Shown: positions 27,142 to 36,784 of the stretch, one piece after another
How positions within the stretch are numbered: position 1 is the first letter of the stretch
How the letters are laid out: each line of letters begins with the position of its first letter
Source: Arthrobacter sp. NEB 688
Lineage (GTDB): Bacteria; Actinomycetota; Actinomycetes; Actinomycetales; Dermatophilaceae
DNA: 64,000 nt
Direction of reading: 5' to 3'
Assembly (NCBI RefSeq): GCF_013201035.1
Contig: NZ_CP053707.1
Location: 2,108,001 to 2,172,000, forward strand
Position numbers and translations under genes: made by a program
The notes under the pieces: generated by a model
Database searches by the model: none
What the model saw: only the letters and a program-made list of their open reading frames with translations
Told to the model about the DNA's origin: nothing

Positions 27142-28304
27142 GCGGCGGGCGGAGCGCCCTCGAGCGCGACGAGCGCTGGGCCCGGGTCGCGCTCTCCTAC
27201 CTCGTCGAGCCGAAGCACGGACCCACGCTCCGGGTCGTCGCCGACGAGGGCGGCGTCGCCGCGCTCGCCGCGATCCGCGAGCGTCGGGCCGCGGGCGCCG
27301 GTGAGGTCTACGTCCGGGTGCCCGGGCTCGACCTCGAGGCGCTCGCGGCGGCGGTGCGCGCGGCGGGGCTGCGGGTCCTGGTCCCCGGGGACGCCGAGTG
27401 GCCGACGCAGCTGGACCGGCTCTCGGCGCCGCCGTACTGCCTCTACGTCCGCAGCGGCACCGACGTCGCCGCCCTGACCGAGCGGTCGGTGGCCGTCGTC
27501 GGGTCGCGCGCCGCGAGCGAGTACGGGCTGCGCGTGGCCGCCGAGCTCGGCGAGGGCCTGGCCGAGCGCGGGTGGACGGTCGTCAGCGGGGCCGCCTTCG
27601 GCATCGACGCGGCCGCCCACCGTGGTGCGCTCGCCGCCGACGGCGCGACCGTCGCCGTGCTCGCGTGCGGCCTCGACCGGGCCTACCCCCGGGCGCACGA
27701 GCGGCTCATCCGGGCGGTGGCGGCCACCGGAGCCGTCGTCGGCGAGGTCCCCCCGGGCGCCGAGCCGCTGCGCGGCCGCTTCCTCGCCCGCAACCGGCTC
27801 ATCGCGGTCCTGGCCCGCGCGACGGTCGTCGTCGAGGCCGGGCTGCGCTCCGGGTCGCTGTCGACGGCGCGGGAGGCCCGCGACCACCTCCTGCCGGTCG
27901 GCGCCGTGCCGGGGCCGGTCACGAGCACGACGTCCGCCGGGTGCCACGAGCTGGTCCGCGAGACCGACGCGGTCCTCGTGACCGACGTCGCGGACGTCGT
28001 CGAGCTCGCCGGGCGGATCGGGGAGGGGCTCGGTCCCGCGCGGCGGCCCGAGGCGCTGCCGTCCGACGCGCTCGACCCCACCGAGTACGCCGTGTGGGCG
28101 GCCGCCCCCGTCCGCCGGTGGTTCCCGCCGGAACGCCTCGCGGCGGCCTCCGGCACCGACCCCGCGCGGCTGCCCGCGGCGCTCGCGGTCCTCGAGGTGC
28201 TGGGTCTGCTCGAGCAGTCCGACGGGCGCTGGCGTAAGGCCGCCCCGCCGGCCGGTCGTGACGGGGAACGGCGGGGGCGGGAGCGTGCGTGGACGAACGG
28301 ATGA
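27138..28304 (+). CDS. dprA: DNA processing protein DprA
   Basis: DprA loads RecA onto incoming single-stranded DNA in transformation. Of 388 residues the Rossmann-like core has VVGSRAASEYGLRVAAELGEGLA, VSGAAFGIDAAAHRGAL, LACGLDRAYPRAH, LRGRFLARNRLIA and LSTAREARDHLLPVGAVPGPV; a C-terminal winged-helix-like region (about 310-370) follows. GTG 27138 overlaps the comM stop. The N-terminal ~75 residues are a helical extension typical of longer DprA forms. Confidence 0.94.
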   Translation: MSGGRSALERDERWARVALSYLVEPKHGPTLRVVADEGGVAALAAIRERRAAGAGEVYVRVPGLDLEALAAAVRAAGLRVLVPGDAEWPTQLDRLSAPPYCLYVRSGTDVAALTERSVAVVGSRAASEYGLRVAAELGEGLAERGWTVVSGAAFGIDAAAHRGALAADGATVAVLACGLDRAYPRAHERLIRAVAATGAVVGEVPPGAEPLRGRFLARNRLIAVLARATVVVEAGLRSGSLSTAREARDHLLPVGAVPGPVTSTTSAGCHELVRETDAVLVTDVADVVELAGRIGEGLGPARRPEALPSDALDPTEYAVWAAAPVRRWFPPERLAAASGTDPARLPAALAVLEVLGLLEQSDGRWRKAAPPAGRDGERRGRERAWTNG

Positions 28305-28344
28305 TGTTGCGGCGGTTCCCGTTGCATCAGGGGAGGGCCGATGA

Positions 28345-28350
28345 CACCGT
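28345..28350 (+). promoter_or_regulatory. Possible extended -10 of xerC
   Basis: TGA-CACCGT, six bases (gaggga), then GTG at 28357. Weaker hexamer than the others; xerC may also be read through from dprA 52 bp upstream. Confidence 0.3.
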
Positions 28351-28356
28351 GAGGGA

Positions 28357-29268
28357 GTGACCGCCCCTGAGCCAGAGGTGCTGTCAGCGTTCGAACGTCA
28401 TCTGCGTGCCGAGCGCGGCCGCTCCGAGAACACCGTGCGCGCCTACACGCGCGACGTCGCGGCGTTCCTGGCCGCCGCCGGGGTGGAGGACGCCGAGGGC
28501 CTGCGGGACGTCACGCTCGCGGACCTGCGTGGCTGGCTCGGCACCGTCGCCCGCTCGGGCGGCGCTCGCTCCACGGTCGCCCGCACGTCGGCCTCGCTGC
28601 GCACCTTCTTCCGCTGGTGCGAGCGCACCGGCCGGGTGGAGCAGGATCCCTCGCTGCGGCTCGCGGCCCCGCGGCGCCACCGCACGCTGCCGCCCGTGCT
28701 CACCCAGCGCTCCGCGGACGCCCTGCTCACCGTGGCGGCCACGGCGGCCGACGACGACGACCCCGTCCACCTGCGCGACCGGGCCGCCCTCGAGATGCTC
28801 TACGCGACCGGGATCCGCGTCGGCGAGCTGACCGGTCTCGACGTCGACGACGTCGACCTCGGCGCCGGGGTCGCCCGCGTCGTCGGCAAGGGCGACAAGG
28901 AGCGGCGCGTCCCGTTCGGCGCACCCGCCGGCGATGCCGTCACCGACTGGCTCGAGCGGGGGCGGCCGCGGCTCGCGACGGAGCACAGCGGTCCCGCTCT
29001 CCTCCTCGGCCGGCGCGGCCGGCGGGTCGACCCCCGGCAGGTGCGCGAGGCCGTCCACCGGCTGCTCGCGCACGTCCCCGACGCCCCCGACCTGGGCCCG
29101 CACGGCCTGCGCCACAGCGCCGCCACCCACCTCCTCGAGGGCGGCGCGGACCTGCGGATGGTCCAGGAGCTGCTCGGCCACGCCTCGCTCGCGACGACCC
29201 AGATCTACACCCACGTCTCGGTCGACCGCCTCAGGCGGTCCTTCGCCCAGGCGCACCCCCGTGCCTGA
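28357..29268 (+). CDS. xerC: Tyrosine recombinase XerC
   Basis: XerC with XerD resolves chromosome dimers at dif. The 303-residue protein has the N-terminal core-binding domain ([20 protein letters not shown]) and a catalytic domain with Arg in [13 protein letters not shown], Lys in [29 protein letters not shown] (His-x-x-Arg), LGHAS and the Tyr nucleophile in TTQIYTHVS. It lies 52 bp after dprA. Its end overlaps the next gene by eight bases. In M. tuberculosis yraN-comM-dprA-xerC have the same order. Confidence 0.95.
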   Translation: MTAPEPEVLSAFERHLRAERGRSENTVRAYTRDVAAFLAAAGVEDAEGLRDVTLADLRGWLGTVARSGGARSTVARTSASLRTFFRWCERTGRVEQDPSLRLAAPRRHRTLPPVLTQRSADALLTVAATAADDDDPVHLRDRAALEMLYATGIRVGELTGLDVDDVDLGAGVARVVGKGDKERRVPFGAPAGDAVTDWLERGRPRLATEHSGPALLLGRRGRRVDPRQVREAVHRLLAHVPDAPDLGPHGLRHSAATHLLEGGADLRMVQELLGHASLATTQIYTHVSVDRLRRSFAQAHPRA

Positions 29269-31291
29269 CCGGCAGGGGGACCCCCACGGCAACGGCTACT
29301 CGGAATGGGTCTCCGAGGTCCGCCGCCTCTACGTCGAGCCCAAGAACCACGCCGAGATCGTGGCCGAGATCGTCGCCGAGGAGTCCGCCGCGGCCCCGCA
29401 CGGAGACCGGCGCGGCCGGCTCGCGCGCCGCGCGTGGCGCAAGGACCACGAGAGCGGCACACCGTTCCCGCGCCAGCACCCGACCCCCACCGCGCGAGCC
29501 GGCGACGCCCCGGGCCCGCCGGCCGGCTCCGTCCCGTCAGCGTCCCCTGAGGTCACGGTCGCGCCCGCCCCGGCCGACGTCTCGCCCCCACCGACGGCCG
29601 GCGTCGTCCCGCTCGCCCCCGCTCCCGTCGACTCCGGGCCCGTGCAGCGGCCGTCGACCGGGCCCGACCCGGTGCCCGACGAGCCGCAGGTCGACACTCC
29701 CGCGTCCGGGGTCGTGACCCCGGGACCCGTCTTCGTCGACCCCCCGGCAGCGGTCGAGGTGGCTGCCCCCGAGGTCGAGCAGCAACCGCTCGGGGAGACC
29801 GTCGTGCCCGCCGCGCACGACCCGCTGCCGGTCGAGGAGTCCATCTTTCCCGTCGCGGACTCCGCCGGGCACGACCCGCAGCCGGCCGGGAAGCCCGTCG
29901 TTCCCGCCGCGCACGACCCGCTGCCGGCCGGGGAGCCCGTCGTTCCCGCCGCGCACGACCCGCTGCCGGTCGAGGAGCCCGTCGTTCCCGCCGCGCACGA
30001 CCCGCTGCCGGCCGGGGAGCCCGTCGTTCCCGCCGCGCACGACCCGCTGCCGGCCGGGGAGCCCGTCGTTCCCGCCGCGCACGACCCGCTGCCGGCCGGG
30101 GAGCCCGTTGTTCCCGCCGCGGACTCCGCCGCGCACGACTCGCAGCCGGAGAGCGCCGAGCCGACCCCCCACGCCCTCGCCGCGGGAACGGCGGCGGTCG
30201 TCGCGGCTCGGGGCGCGCACCTGCGGGCGGTCGACACCCGGCTGGGGCTGGACCTCGGCTCGATGCCGTGGCACGCCCTCCCGGAACCACCGGCCTACCC
30301 GGGCGTCGGTCACCCGACCCGCGACCCGGACGCCGACGGCGCGTGGTCGAGCTCGCGGGCGCCGCGTCCAGCGTGGTTCGCCGCCGTCGAGCCGGGCCCT
30401 GTGGCCGGGTCGGTCACGGCAGCCTCCGAGAGCGACGGTGACACGGGTCGACCCGTGCCCGTCGCCCCGTCCTCGCCGATCGCCGACTCCTCGACCGCCC
30501 ACCCCCGGGCCGCTCAGCCCGGGACCCCGTCGCCCGACGCCCCGTCGTCCGGGTCCGGGCGCACCGCCCACCTGACGGCCGTGCCGACCATCCCGGCCGG
30601 TGGCTGGTGGGACGAGACCGCTCCGGTGGAGGAGCCGCCACCGGTATCCATCGCCCCGGAGCCGGACACCGCGCCGGCGACGCCCACCCTGCCTGCCTCC
30701 GACGAGCCGGGTCCACCCGACGGCGACGCGGTGCCCGCGCCCCCCCGGCGGTCCTGGTGGGACGAGTCGCCGCTCGACGGTGGTGACCCCGTCGCGACCC
30801 ACGGGCAGGTGCCCGACCCGACGCAGGCCCCGGCGCCGACGACGGGCTTTGCGCCTGCGCCATCGCCCTCTCCGTCGCCGGACGGCGAGCCCCGCCGCCT
30901 GGAGGACCACCCCGACGGGCCGCCCGCCGTGGCCCGTCGCAGCGACCGGCACGACCGTTCCCGAGGGCCGCGCTGGCCCGGGCGCCGTGGACGAGGACCG
31001 GCCGACCCCGGCACCTCGACGACGCGGACCGACGCCACGTCGACCACCGGGGCGGTCGCGCCCTCGACCACTCGTGCGGATGCGCGGCAGGCGGCGCACG
31101 GCAGCCCGCGCGCTCTGGTCACCCGGGGCCGGCTCGTCCTGCTCGCGCTCCTCGTCGTCGTGGTCCTCGCGGCCACCTGGTGGCTGTCACGCCCCGCGAG
31201 CCCGTCCGCGGGACCTCCGGCCGGTCCCCGACCGGCGCCCGTCGCCGGCGCCGCGGGCGTCGGCGTGGCGCCACCTCTCGTCCGGAGCTGA
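29261..31291 (+). CDS. Large Pro/Ala-rich repeat protein with C-terminal membrane anchor, unknown function
   Basis: A 676-residue protein I do not recognise. Residues 1-65 look folded and charged ([32 protein letters not shown]...). Then about 550 residues of disordered Pro/Ala/Asp sequence, including a tandem block of 14-residue units of type [14 protein letters not shown] (coded by 29801-30148) and two WWDE motifs ([23 protein letters not shown]). A single membrane helix ([17 protein letters not shown], about 628-645) and a short tail close the protein. GTG 29261 overlaps xerC by eight bases. The end overlaps the opposing M23 frame by 173 bp. Fast-evolving; perhaps a cell-envelope spacer. 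Confidence 0.65.
   Translation: MPDRQGDPHGNGYSEWVSEVRRLYVEPKNHAEIVAEIVAEESAAAPHGDRRGRLARRAWRKDHESGTPFPRQHPTPTARAGDAPGPPAGSVPSASPEVTVAPAPADVSPPPTAGVVPLAPAPVDSGPVQRPSTGPDPVPDEPQVDTPASGVVTPGPVFVDPPAAVEVAAPEVEQQPLGETVVPAAHDPLPVEESIFPVADSAGHDPQPAGKPVVPAAHDPLPAGEPVVPAAHDPLPVEEPVVPAAHDPLPAGEPVVPAAHDPLPAGEPVVPAAHDPLPAGEPVVPAADSAAHDSQPESAEPTPHALAAGTAAVVAARGAHLRAVDTRLGLDLGSMPWHALPEPPAYPGVGHPTRDPDADGAWSSSRAPRPAWFAAVEPGPVAGSVTAASESDGDTGRPVPVAPSSPIADSSTAHPRAAQPGTPSPDAPSSGSGRTAHLTAVPTIPAGGWWDETAPVEEPPPVSIAPEPDTAPATPTLPASDEPGPPDGDAVPAPPRRSWWDESPLDGGDPVATHGQVPDPTQAPAPTTGFAPAPSPSPSPDGEPRRLEDHPDGPPAVARRSDRHDRSRGPRWPGRRGRGPADPGTSTTRTDATSTTGAVAPSTTRADARQAAHGSPRALVTRGRLVLLALLVVVVLAATWWLSRPASPSAGPPAGPRPAPVAGAAGVGVAPPLVRS
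29801..30148 (+). repeat. 42-bp coding minisatellite
   Basis: Unit starts at 29801, 29843 (54-bp variant), 29897, 29939, 29981, 30023, 30065 and 30107. The units are nearly identical and in frame (14 residues each). There are no unique spacers, so it is not a CRISPR array. Copy number can be expected to vary between strains. Confidence 0.9.
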
Positions 31292-31964
31292 CGCCGACCG
31301 CTCCGAGCGGGAGCAGGCGGACGTGGCCGTCGCCGCCGAGCAGCGGCAGGGGGTCGAGGTAGTCGCGGTCACGACGGGCACCGAGGTGCAGACACGCGGC
31401 GCCTCCGCAGTGGCTCGTGCTCGGTGCGACCCGGCCGATCACCTCGCCGACCGCCACCTCCTGACCCGTGCGCACCTGCGCGACGACCGGCTCGTACGTG
31501 CTCTCGAGCCCGTCGTGGTGGCGCAGGGTGACGGTGCCACGCCCGGCGACGACACCGACGTGCGTCACCCGGCCGTCCTCGACGGCGAGCACGCGCGCTC
31601 CCGCGTCGAGCCCGAGGTCCAGCCCGCGGTGCCCCGGGCCGTAGGTCGAGGCCGGGCGGACGAAGGGACGCATCACCCGCGGCCGGGGCGTGGCCGGCCA
31701 CCGCCAGCGGGCCATGCGTTTGCCCATCTCCTGTGTGGTCGGCACGGGCGTCTGCAGCGGAGACGCTCGCGAGGACCGTGGCAGGGGTCCGGCGTGGACG
31801 ACGTCACCTGCACCGTCGGACGTCCGCGCGACCGCGGACCCGACAGCAGCCGGGGCGGGCGCCTGGGCCGGGACTCGGGCCGGCTGCTCGTGGACGGTCG
31901 CGCCGACACCGAGGGCGAGGGCCGTCGCCGCCAGGAGGGCGCTCACGGCGCCGGTCGTCGTCAT
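31119..31964 (-). CDS. M23 family metallopeptidase (murein hydrolase-like)
   Basis: A 281-residue exported protein: signal-peptide-like N terminus (TTTGAVSALLAATALALGVGATV), Pro/Ala linker, and an M23/LysM-type peptidase domain with GHRGLDLGLDAGARVLAVEDGRVTHVG (HxxxD zinc motif) and CLHLGARRDRDYLDP. The usual HxH appears as CLH, so one zinc ligand is altered, as I recall for the actinobacterial rpsB-linked subgroup. ATG 31964 gives the signal peptide at once and is six bases after GACGCT; an ATG at 32042 would run through the twin boxes. The last ~55 residues are Arg/Gly-rich and lie antisense to the preceding gene, so the real end may be unusual. Confidence 0.82.
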   Translation of the reverse strand: MTTTGAVSALLAATALALGVGATVHEQPARVPAQAPAPAAVGSAVARTSDGAGDVVHAGPLPRSSRASPLQTPVPTTQEMGKRMARWRWPATPRPRVMRPFVRPASTYGPGHRGLDLGLDAGARVLAVEDGRVTHVGVVAGRGTVTLRHHDGLESTYEPVVAQVRTGQEVAVGEVIGRVAPSTSHCGGAACLHLGARRDRDYLDPLPLLGGDGHVRLLPLGAVGVSSGREVAPRRRPRRRRRAPVGDRPEVPRTGSRGVTATRWPRGPRRRGARAGRAGPG

Positions 31965-31970
31965 GGGTCG

Positions 31971-31976
31971 AGCGTC
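31971..31976 (-). promoter_or_regulatory. -10 element of the M23 gene
   Basis: GACGCT on the minus strand, six bases before ATG 31964. Confidence 0.4.
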
Positions 31977-32014
31977 GCCGGGTCCCGAGGGCGTCGCCAG
32001 GGGCGCCGAGGCAT

Positions 32015-32055
32015 CTGTGGACAGCGCGACGGCGGGAGGCATCCTGTGGACGACG
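32015..32055 (-). promoter_or_regulatory. Twin 12-bp boxes upstream of the M23 gene
   Basis: On the minus strand: CGTCGTCCACAG (32055-32044) and CGCTGTCCACAG (32026-32015), beginning 91 and 62 bp before the ATG at 31964. Same layout as upstream of yraN (25117-25157). Confidence 0.6.
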
Positions 32056-32093
32056 CCGGTCCGGCCGGCGCGTGACGACCGGTGGGTGTGGGG

Positions 32094-33260
32094 TCAGGCG
32101 GGGCGCAGGCCCGCGAGGCGGCGGCAGGCCTCGTCGAGGACCTCGTCGCGCTTGCAGAAGGCGAAGCGGACGAGGGTGCGGGCGGCGTCGGCGTCGTCGT
32201 GGAAGGCGGACGCCGGCACGCCGACGACCCCGACGAGGTCGGGCAGCTCGAGGCAGAAGGCCTCGGCGTCGCGGACCCCGAGCGGTGCGGCGTCGGCGAG
32301 GACGAAGTACCCGCCCTCGGGCACCGGCACCTCGAAGCCCGCGGCCCGCAGCCCCGCGACGAGCCGGTCGCGCTTGCCCTCCATCGACGCGGCGAGCGAC
32401 GTGAACACCTCGTCCGGCAGCCCGAGCCCGGCGGCGATCGCCGGCTGGAAGGGGCCCGACCCGACGAAGGTCAGGTACTGCTTGACCCCCCGCGCCGCCG
32501 CGACGGCCTCGGCCGGGCCGGTGAGCCAGCCGACCTTCCACCCGGTCGTCGCGAACGTCTTGCCGCCCGAGGAGATGGTCAGGGTCCGCTCGCGCATCCC
32601 GGGCAGCGCCGCGATCGGCAGGTGGCGCCGGCCGTCGAAGAGCAGGTGCTCGTACACCTCGTCGGCGACCACCCACGCGTCGTGCTCGACGGCGAGCCGC
32701 GCGACGAGCTCGAGCTCCTCGCGGGTGAAGACCTTGCCCGTCGGGTTGTGCGGCGTGTTGAGCAGCACGAGGCGGGTGCGGTCCGAGAACGCCGCGCGCA
32801 GCGACGCCTCGTCGACCGCGAAGTCGGGGAAGCGCAGCAGCGACGTGCGGCGCACCCCGCCGGCGAGGGCGATGGTGGCGGCGTAGCTGTCGTAGTACGG
32901 CTCGAACGTCACGACCTCGTCGCCAGGCCGGACGAGCGCGAGCACGGCGGCGGCGATGGCCTCGGTCGCGCCGACCGTCACGAGCACCTCGCGCGCCGGG
33001 TCGACCTCGAGGCCGTGGAAGCGCCGCTGGTGGGCGGCGACCGCCTCGCGCAGCTCGGGCACGCCGGGGCCGGGCGGGTACTGGTTGCGCCCGGAGCGGA
33101 TGGCGTCCACGGCGGCGTCGAGCACCTCGATCGGCCCGTCGGTGTCGGGGAAGCCCTGCCCGAGGTTGACCGCGTCCTTCTCCAGGGCCAGCTGCGTCAT
33201 CGTCGCGAAGATCGTCGTCCCGAACTCGGTCAGCGCGGGGTGGCCGGGGATCGAGGGCAT
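32094..33260 (-). CDS. Pyridoxal-phosphate aminotransferase, class I/II
   Basis: A 388-residue fold-type I aminotransferase of the kynurenine/DapC-like subgroup. Motifs: LGQGFPDTDGP near the start, EPYYDSY, NTPHNPTGKVF, DEVYEHLLFDG, and the PLP lysine in SSGGKTFATTGWKVGW. In M. tuberculosis and relatives a close homologue is annotated N-succinyldiaminopimelate aminotransferase; the true substrate cannot be assigned. ATG 33260 is seven bases after TAGCCT (minus strand), whose TAG is also the stop of the upstream MFS gene; no ribosome site. Confidence 0.9.
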   Translation of the reverse strand: MPSIPGHPALTEFGTTIFATMTQLALEKDAVNLGQGFPDTDGPIEVLDAAVDAIRSGRNQYPPGPGVPELREAVAAHQRRFHGLEVDPAREVLVTVGATEAIAAAVLALVRPGDEVVTFEPYYDSYAATIALAGGVRRTSLLRFPDFAVDEASLRAAFSDRTRLVLLNTPHNPTGKVFTREELELVARLAVEHDAWVVADEVYEHLLFDGRRHLPIAALPGMRERTLTISSGGKTFATTGWKVGWLTGPAEAVAAARGVKQYLTFVGSGPFQPAIAAGLGLPDEVFTSLAASMEGKRDRLVAGLRAAGFEVPVPEGGYFVLADAAPLGVRDAEAFCLELPDLVGVVGVPASAFHDDADAARTLVRFAFCKRDEVLDEACRRLAGLRPA

Positions 33261-33267
33261 GGCCCGC

Positions 33268-33273
33268 AGGCTA
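33268..33273 (-). promoter_or_regulatory. -10 element of the aminotransferase gene
   Basis: TAGCCT on the minus strand, seven bases before ATG 33260; its first three bases are the stop codon of the MFS gene. Confidence 0.4.
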
Positions 33274-34524
33274 CGCGGGGCCGTCCCCGGCCGGGGGCGT
33301 CGTCGCGTCGGCGTGCGCGATGTGGTCCAGCTGGCGCCAGACGAGGACGAGGGTCAGCCCGGAGCCGGCGAAGGCGAACCAGAACGGCGCCGCGGCCCCG
33401 AAGCGCTCGGCGATGAGGCCGCCGAGCAGCTGGCCGACGAGCAGGCCCCCGACGAGCCCGACCCAGTAGACGCTCCCGACCCGCCCCTGGTACTCCTGCG
33501 GCGTCGCACGCTGGCGCACGGCCGACGACAGCGAGCCCCAGACGAACGCGTAGCCACCGAAGACGACCATGATCGCCAGGGCCACGCCCCACACGGTCGT
33601 CAGCGCGAGGGCGAGGTGGGTGAGGACCTCGAGCGCGAGGCAGGCCTTCATGAGGCGGGCGAGCGGCACCCGGCGCTCGAGCCGACCGTAGGACAGGACG
33701 GCGACGACGCCCCCGACGGCGGTGGCGGTCGTCAGCAGCCCGAAGCCGACGGCGCCGACCCCGAGCCGCTCCTGGGCCCAGAAGACGAGGACCCCCCAGG
33801 GCGCGCCCCAGGTGATGTTGAAGACGAGGATGACGAGCGTCAGCGTGCGCACCGGCGCGTTGTGCGCGATCCACCGCAGGCCGTCGAGGATGTCGCGGCC
33901 CACGTGCTGCTCGGGCGCGGTCCGCTCGACGGCGGGCAGCCGCACCCGGGTGAAGAGCCCGACCGAGAGCACCAGCGTGAGGACGTGCACGCCGAAGGGC
34001 ACGGCCGACCCGAGCGCGAAGAGCGCCGCCCCCACCGCGGGCCCGATGAGCTGGTCGCCGACGAGGAAGCCCGACATCTGGCGGGCGTTGGCCAGGCCGA
34101 GGTCCTCCGGGCGCACGATCATCGGCAGGATCGCCCGCCAGCCGGTGTCGGCGAAGACCTCGGCCGTCCCGACGAGCAGGAGCAGCCCGAGGAGCAGCCC
34201 GATGGAGAGCGTGTCGGTCAGGAGGGCGAGCACGAGCCCCAACAGGACGGCGATGCGTCCGGCGTTGGCGGCGAGGACGACGCGGCGGCGGTCGACGCGG
34301 TCCGCGACCGCGCCGGCGTACAGGCCGAGCACGAGCCCGGGCAGCTTCTGGACGACCGCGGCCGACGCGATGAGCACGGGGGAGCGGGTCTGCGAGGCGA
34401 CGAGCAGCGGGCCGGCGGCCAGCGCGATGCCGTCCCCGACCTGCGCGACCCACGACGACGCGAGGTTCCAGCGGAAGGCCCCGCCCATCCGGGGCGGGGC
34501 GACGACGTCGAGGAGGCGGCCCAC
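33271..34524 (-). CDS. MFS transporter (EntS/MFS_3-like exporter)
   Basis: A 417-residue major facilitator with about twelve membrane helices. GLYAGAVADRVDRRRVVLAAN is the conserved loop between helices 2 and 3; FADTGWRAILPMIVRPEDLGLANA, then SSAVRQRATPQEYQGRVGSVY, are typical of the EntS-like DHA subgroup that exports siderophores or drugs. Substrate unknown. GTG 34524 gives the first helix region directly; TAGCGT lies nine bases before it. It is divergent from rpsB. Confidence 0.87.
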   Translation of the reverse strand: MGRLLDVVAPPRMGGAFRWNLASSWVAQVGDGIALAAGPLLVASQTRSPVLIASAAVVQKLPGLVLGLYAGAVADRVDRRRVVLAANAGRIAVLLGLVLALLTDTLSIGLLLGLLLLVGTAEVFADTGWRAILPMIVRPEDLGLANARQMSGFLVGDQLIGPAVGAALFALGSAVPFGVHVLTLVLSVGLFTRVRLPAVERTAPEQHVGRDILDGLRWIAHNAPVRTLTLVILVFNITWGAPWGVLVFWAQERLGVGAVGFGLLTTATAVGGVVAVLSYGRLERRVPLARLMKACLALEVLTHLALALTTVWGVALAIMVVFGGYAFVWGSLSSAVRQRATPQEYQGRVGSVYWVGLVGGLLVGQLLGGLIAERFGAAAPFWFAFAGSGLTLVLVWRQLDHIAHADATTPPAGDGPA

Positions 34525-34592
34525 GAGGTCGCGACGCTACCCCGGCCCCGGGCGGCCGTCCTGCCGATTTCGTGCCGGACCCCTGCGCGCCG

Positions 34593-34598
34593 TAGCAT
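34593..34598 (+). promoter_or_regulatory. Probable -10 of rpsB-tsf
   Basis: TAGCAT about 225 bases upstream of rpsB, leaving a long leader. It lies in the MFS-rpsB gap (34525-34820), which has no gene. Confidence 0.4.
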
Positions 34599-34676
34599 GT
34601 CCGATGGCCTCCGTGCGTCCGCGCGCGGAAGCCACATCTCGCGCGTCCTCCTCCCGTGCCGGTCCGCCGGCCCGGG

Positions 34677-34735
34677 GACGCACCACGGCAGTGGCGGCCC
34701 GCGACCTCACGAGGTCGGGTCGCCCGGGGTGCGTC
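34677..34735 (+). promoter_or_regulatory. Structured leader RNA upstream of rpsB
   Basis: Outer stem GACGCACC (34677-34684) with GGTGCGTC (34728-34735). Inside it a second hairpin pairs 34693-34707 with 34712-34724 (about 13 bp, loop CACG, small bulge). Such a two-tier element could bind S2 for autoregulation, as known for other rpsB operons; this specific structure is my inference from base pairing. Confidence 0.4.
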
Positions 34736-34820
34736 GGGACGCCAGGCAGGTGGGTCCACCCCTCGGGGCTCGGGTCCCGCCGACGCAACTGACAACCCCC
34801 ACACAGCAAGGAGAACGACG

Positions 34821-35780
<960 letters not shown>

Positions 35781-35823
35781 GCCACACCTCATCCCCTCAC
35801 CCCCACGAGCGAGACAGGAAACC

Positions 35824-36654
35824 ATGGCGAACTACACCGCCGCTGACATCAAGGCGCTCCGCGAGAAGACCGCGGCCGGCATGATGGACGTCAAGAAGGC
35901 TCTCGACGAGGCCGACGGCGACATGGCCAAGGCCGAGGAGATCCTCCGCGTCAAGGGCCAGAAGGGCGTCACCAAGCGCGAGGGCCGCACGACCTCCAAC
36001 GGTCTGGTCACCGCGCAGGCCACCGGTGGCGAGGGCACCCTCGTCGAGGTCCTCTGCGAGACCGACTTCGTCGCCAAGGGCGAGCGCTTCATCGCCCTGG
36101 CCGACCAGGTCCTCGCGCAGGCCGTGGCCACCAAGGCCGCGGACGCCGACCAGCTCCTCGAGTCCACCCTCGAGGACGGCACGACGGTCAAGCAGCTGCT
36201 CGACGACGCCAACGCCACCATCGGCGAGAAGATCGAGGTCAAGCGGGTCGCGCGCCTCGAGGGCGAGAACGTCGCCTCCTACCTGCACAAGACGAGCCCC
36301 GACCTGCCCGCGCAGATCGGTGTCCTCGTCGCCACGCAGGGCGGCGACGCCTCCATCGCCCGCGACGTCGCGATGCACGTCGCCGCGTTCGCGCCGACGG
36401 TCCTCACCCGTGACGAGATCGACCCGGCCACGGTCGAGAACGAGCGTCGCGTCGCCGAGGCCACGGCCAAGGAGGAGGGCAAGCCCGAGGCCGCCCTCCC
36501 GAAGATCGTCGAGGGTCGCGTCAACGGCTTCTTCAAGGAGCAGGTGCTCCTCGAGCAGGCGTTCGCCAAGGACGCCAAGAAGACCGTCGCCAAGGTCCTC
36601 GACGAGGCCGGCGCGTCGGCCACCGGCTTCGCGCGCTTCCGCATCGGGTCCTGA
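35824..36654 (+). CDS. tsf: Elongation factor Ts
   Basis: EF-Ts exchanges GDP on EF-Tu. The 276-residue protein has the N-terminal UBA-like domain (YTAADIKALREKTAAGMMDVKKALDEADGDMAKA), the TDFVAKGE motif that contacts EF-Tu, and the dimerisation-like C-terminal part. ATG 35824 follows AGGAAACC. Together with rpsB it ends at a strong terminator. Confidence 0.97.
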   Translation: MANYTAADIKALREKTAAGMMDVKKALDEADGDMAKAEEILRVKGQKGVTKREGRTTSNGLVTAQATGGEGTLVEVLCETDFVAKGERFIALADQVLAQAVATKAADADQLLESTLEDGTTVKQLLDDANATIGEKIEVKRVARLEGENVASYLHKTSPDLPAQIGVLVATQGGDASIARDVAMHVAAFAPTVLTRDEIDPATVENERRVAEATAKEEGKPEAALPKIVEGRVNGFFKEQVLLEQAFAKDAKKTVAKVLDEAGASATGFARFRIGS

Positions 36655-36679
36655 CCCGGTCGCTCACCGAGCGCTCCAC

Positions 36680-36715
36680 GCACGCCGCCCCCGGGTCCGC
36701 CCGGGGGCGGCGTGC
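36680..36715 (+). terminator. Strong terminator after tsf
   Basis: A perfect 16-bp stem (36680-36695 with 36700-36715) and tetraloop TCCG, 25 bp after the tsf stop. Confidence 0.9.
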
Positions 36716-36761
36716 TGCGTGTCCGCCTGGTCGGAGGGATGACGCGGTCGGCGCCCCGTGC

Positions 36762-36767
36762 GACGAT
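36762..36767 (+). promoter_or_regulatory. Extended -10 upstream of the broken mini-gene
   Basis: TGC-GACGAT, identical to the elements at 7786 and 38115. A start near A36774 would leave an 11-base leader that begins with the ribosome site AGGAGG. Confidence 0.4.
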
Positions 36768-36784
36768 GGAGGCAGGAGGCCGCC

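Noticed and set aside
29801-30148. CRISPR array
   Set aside because: The repeats are contiguous 42-bp units without unique spacers and stay in one reading frame.
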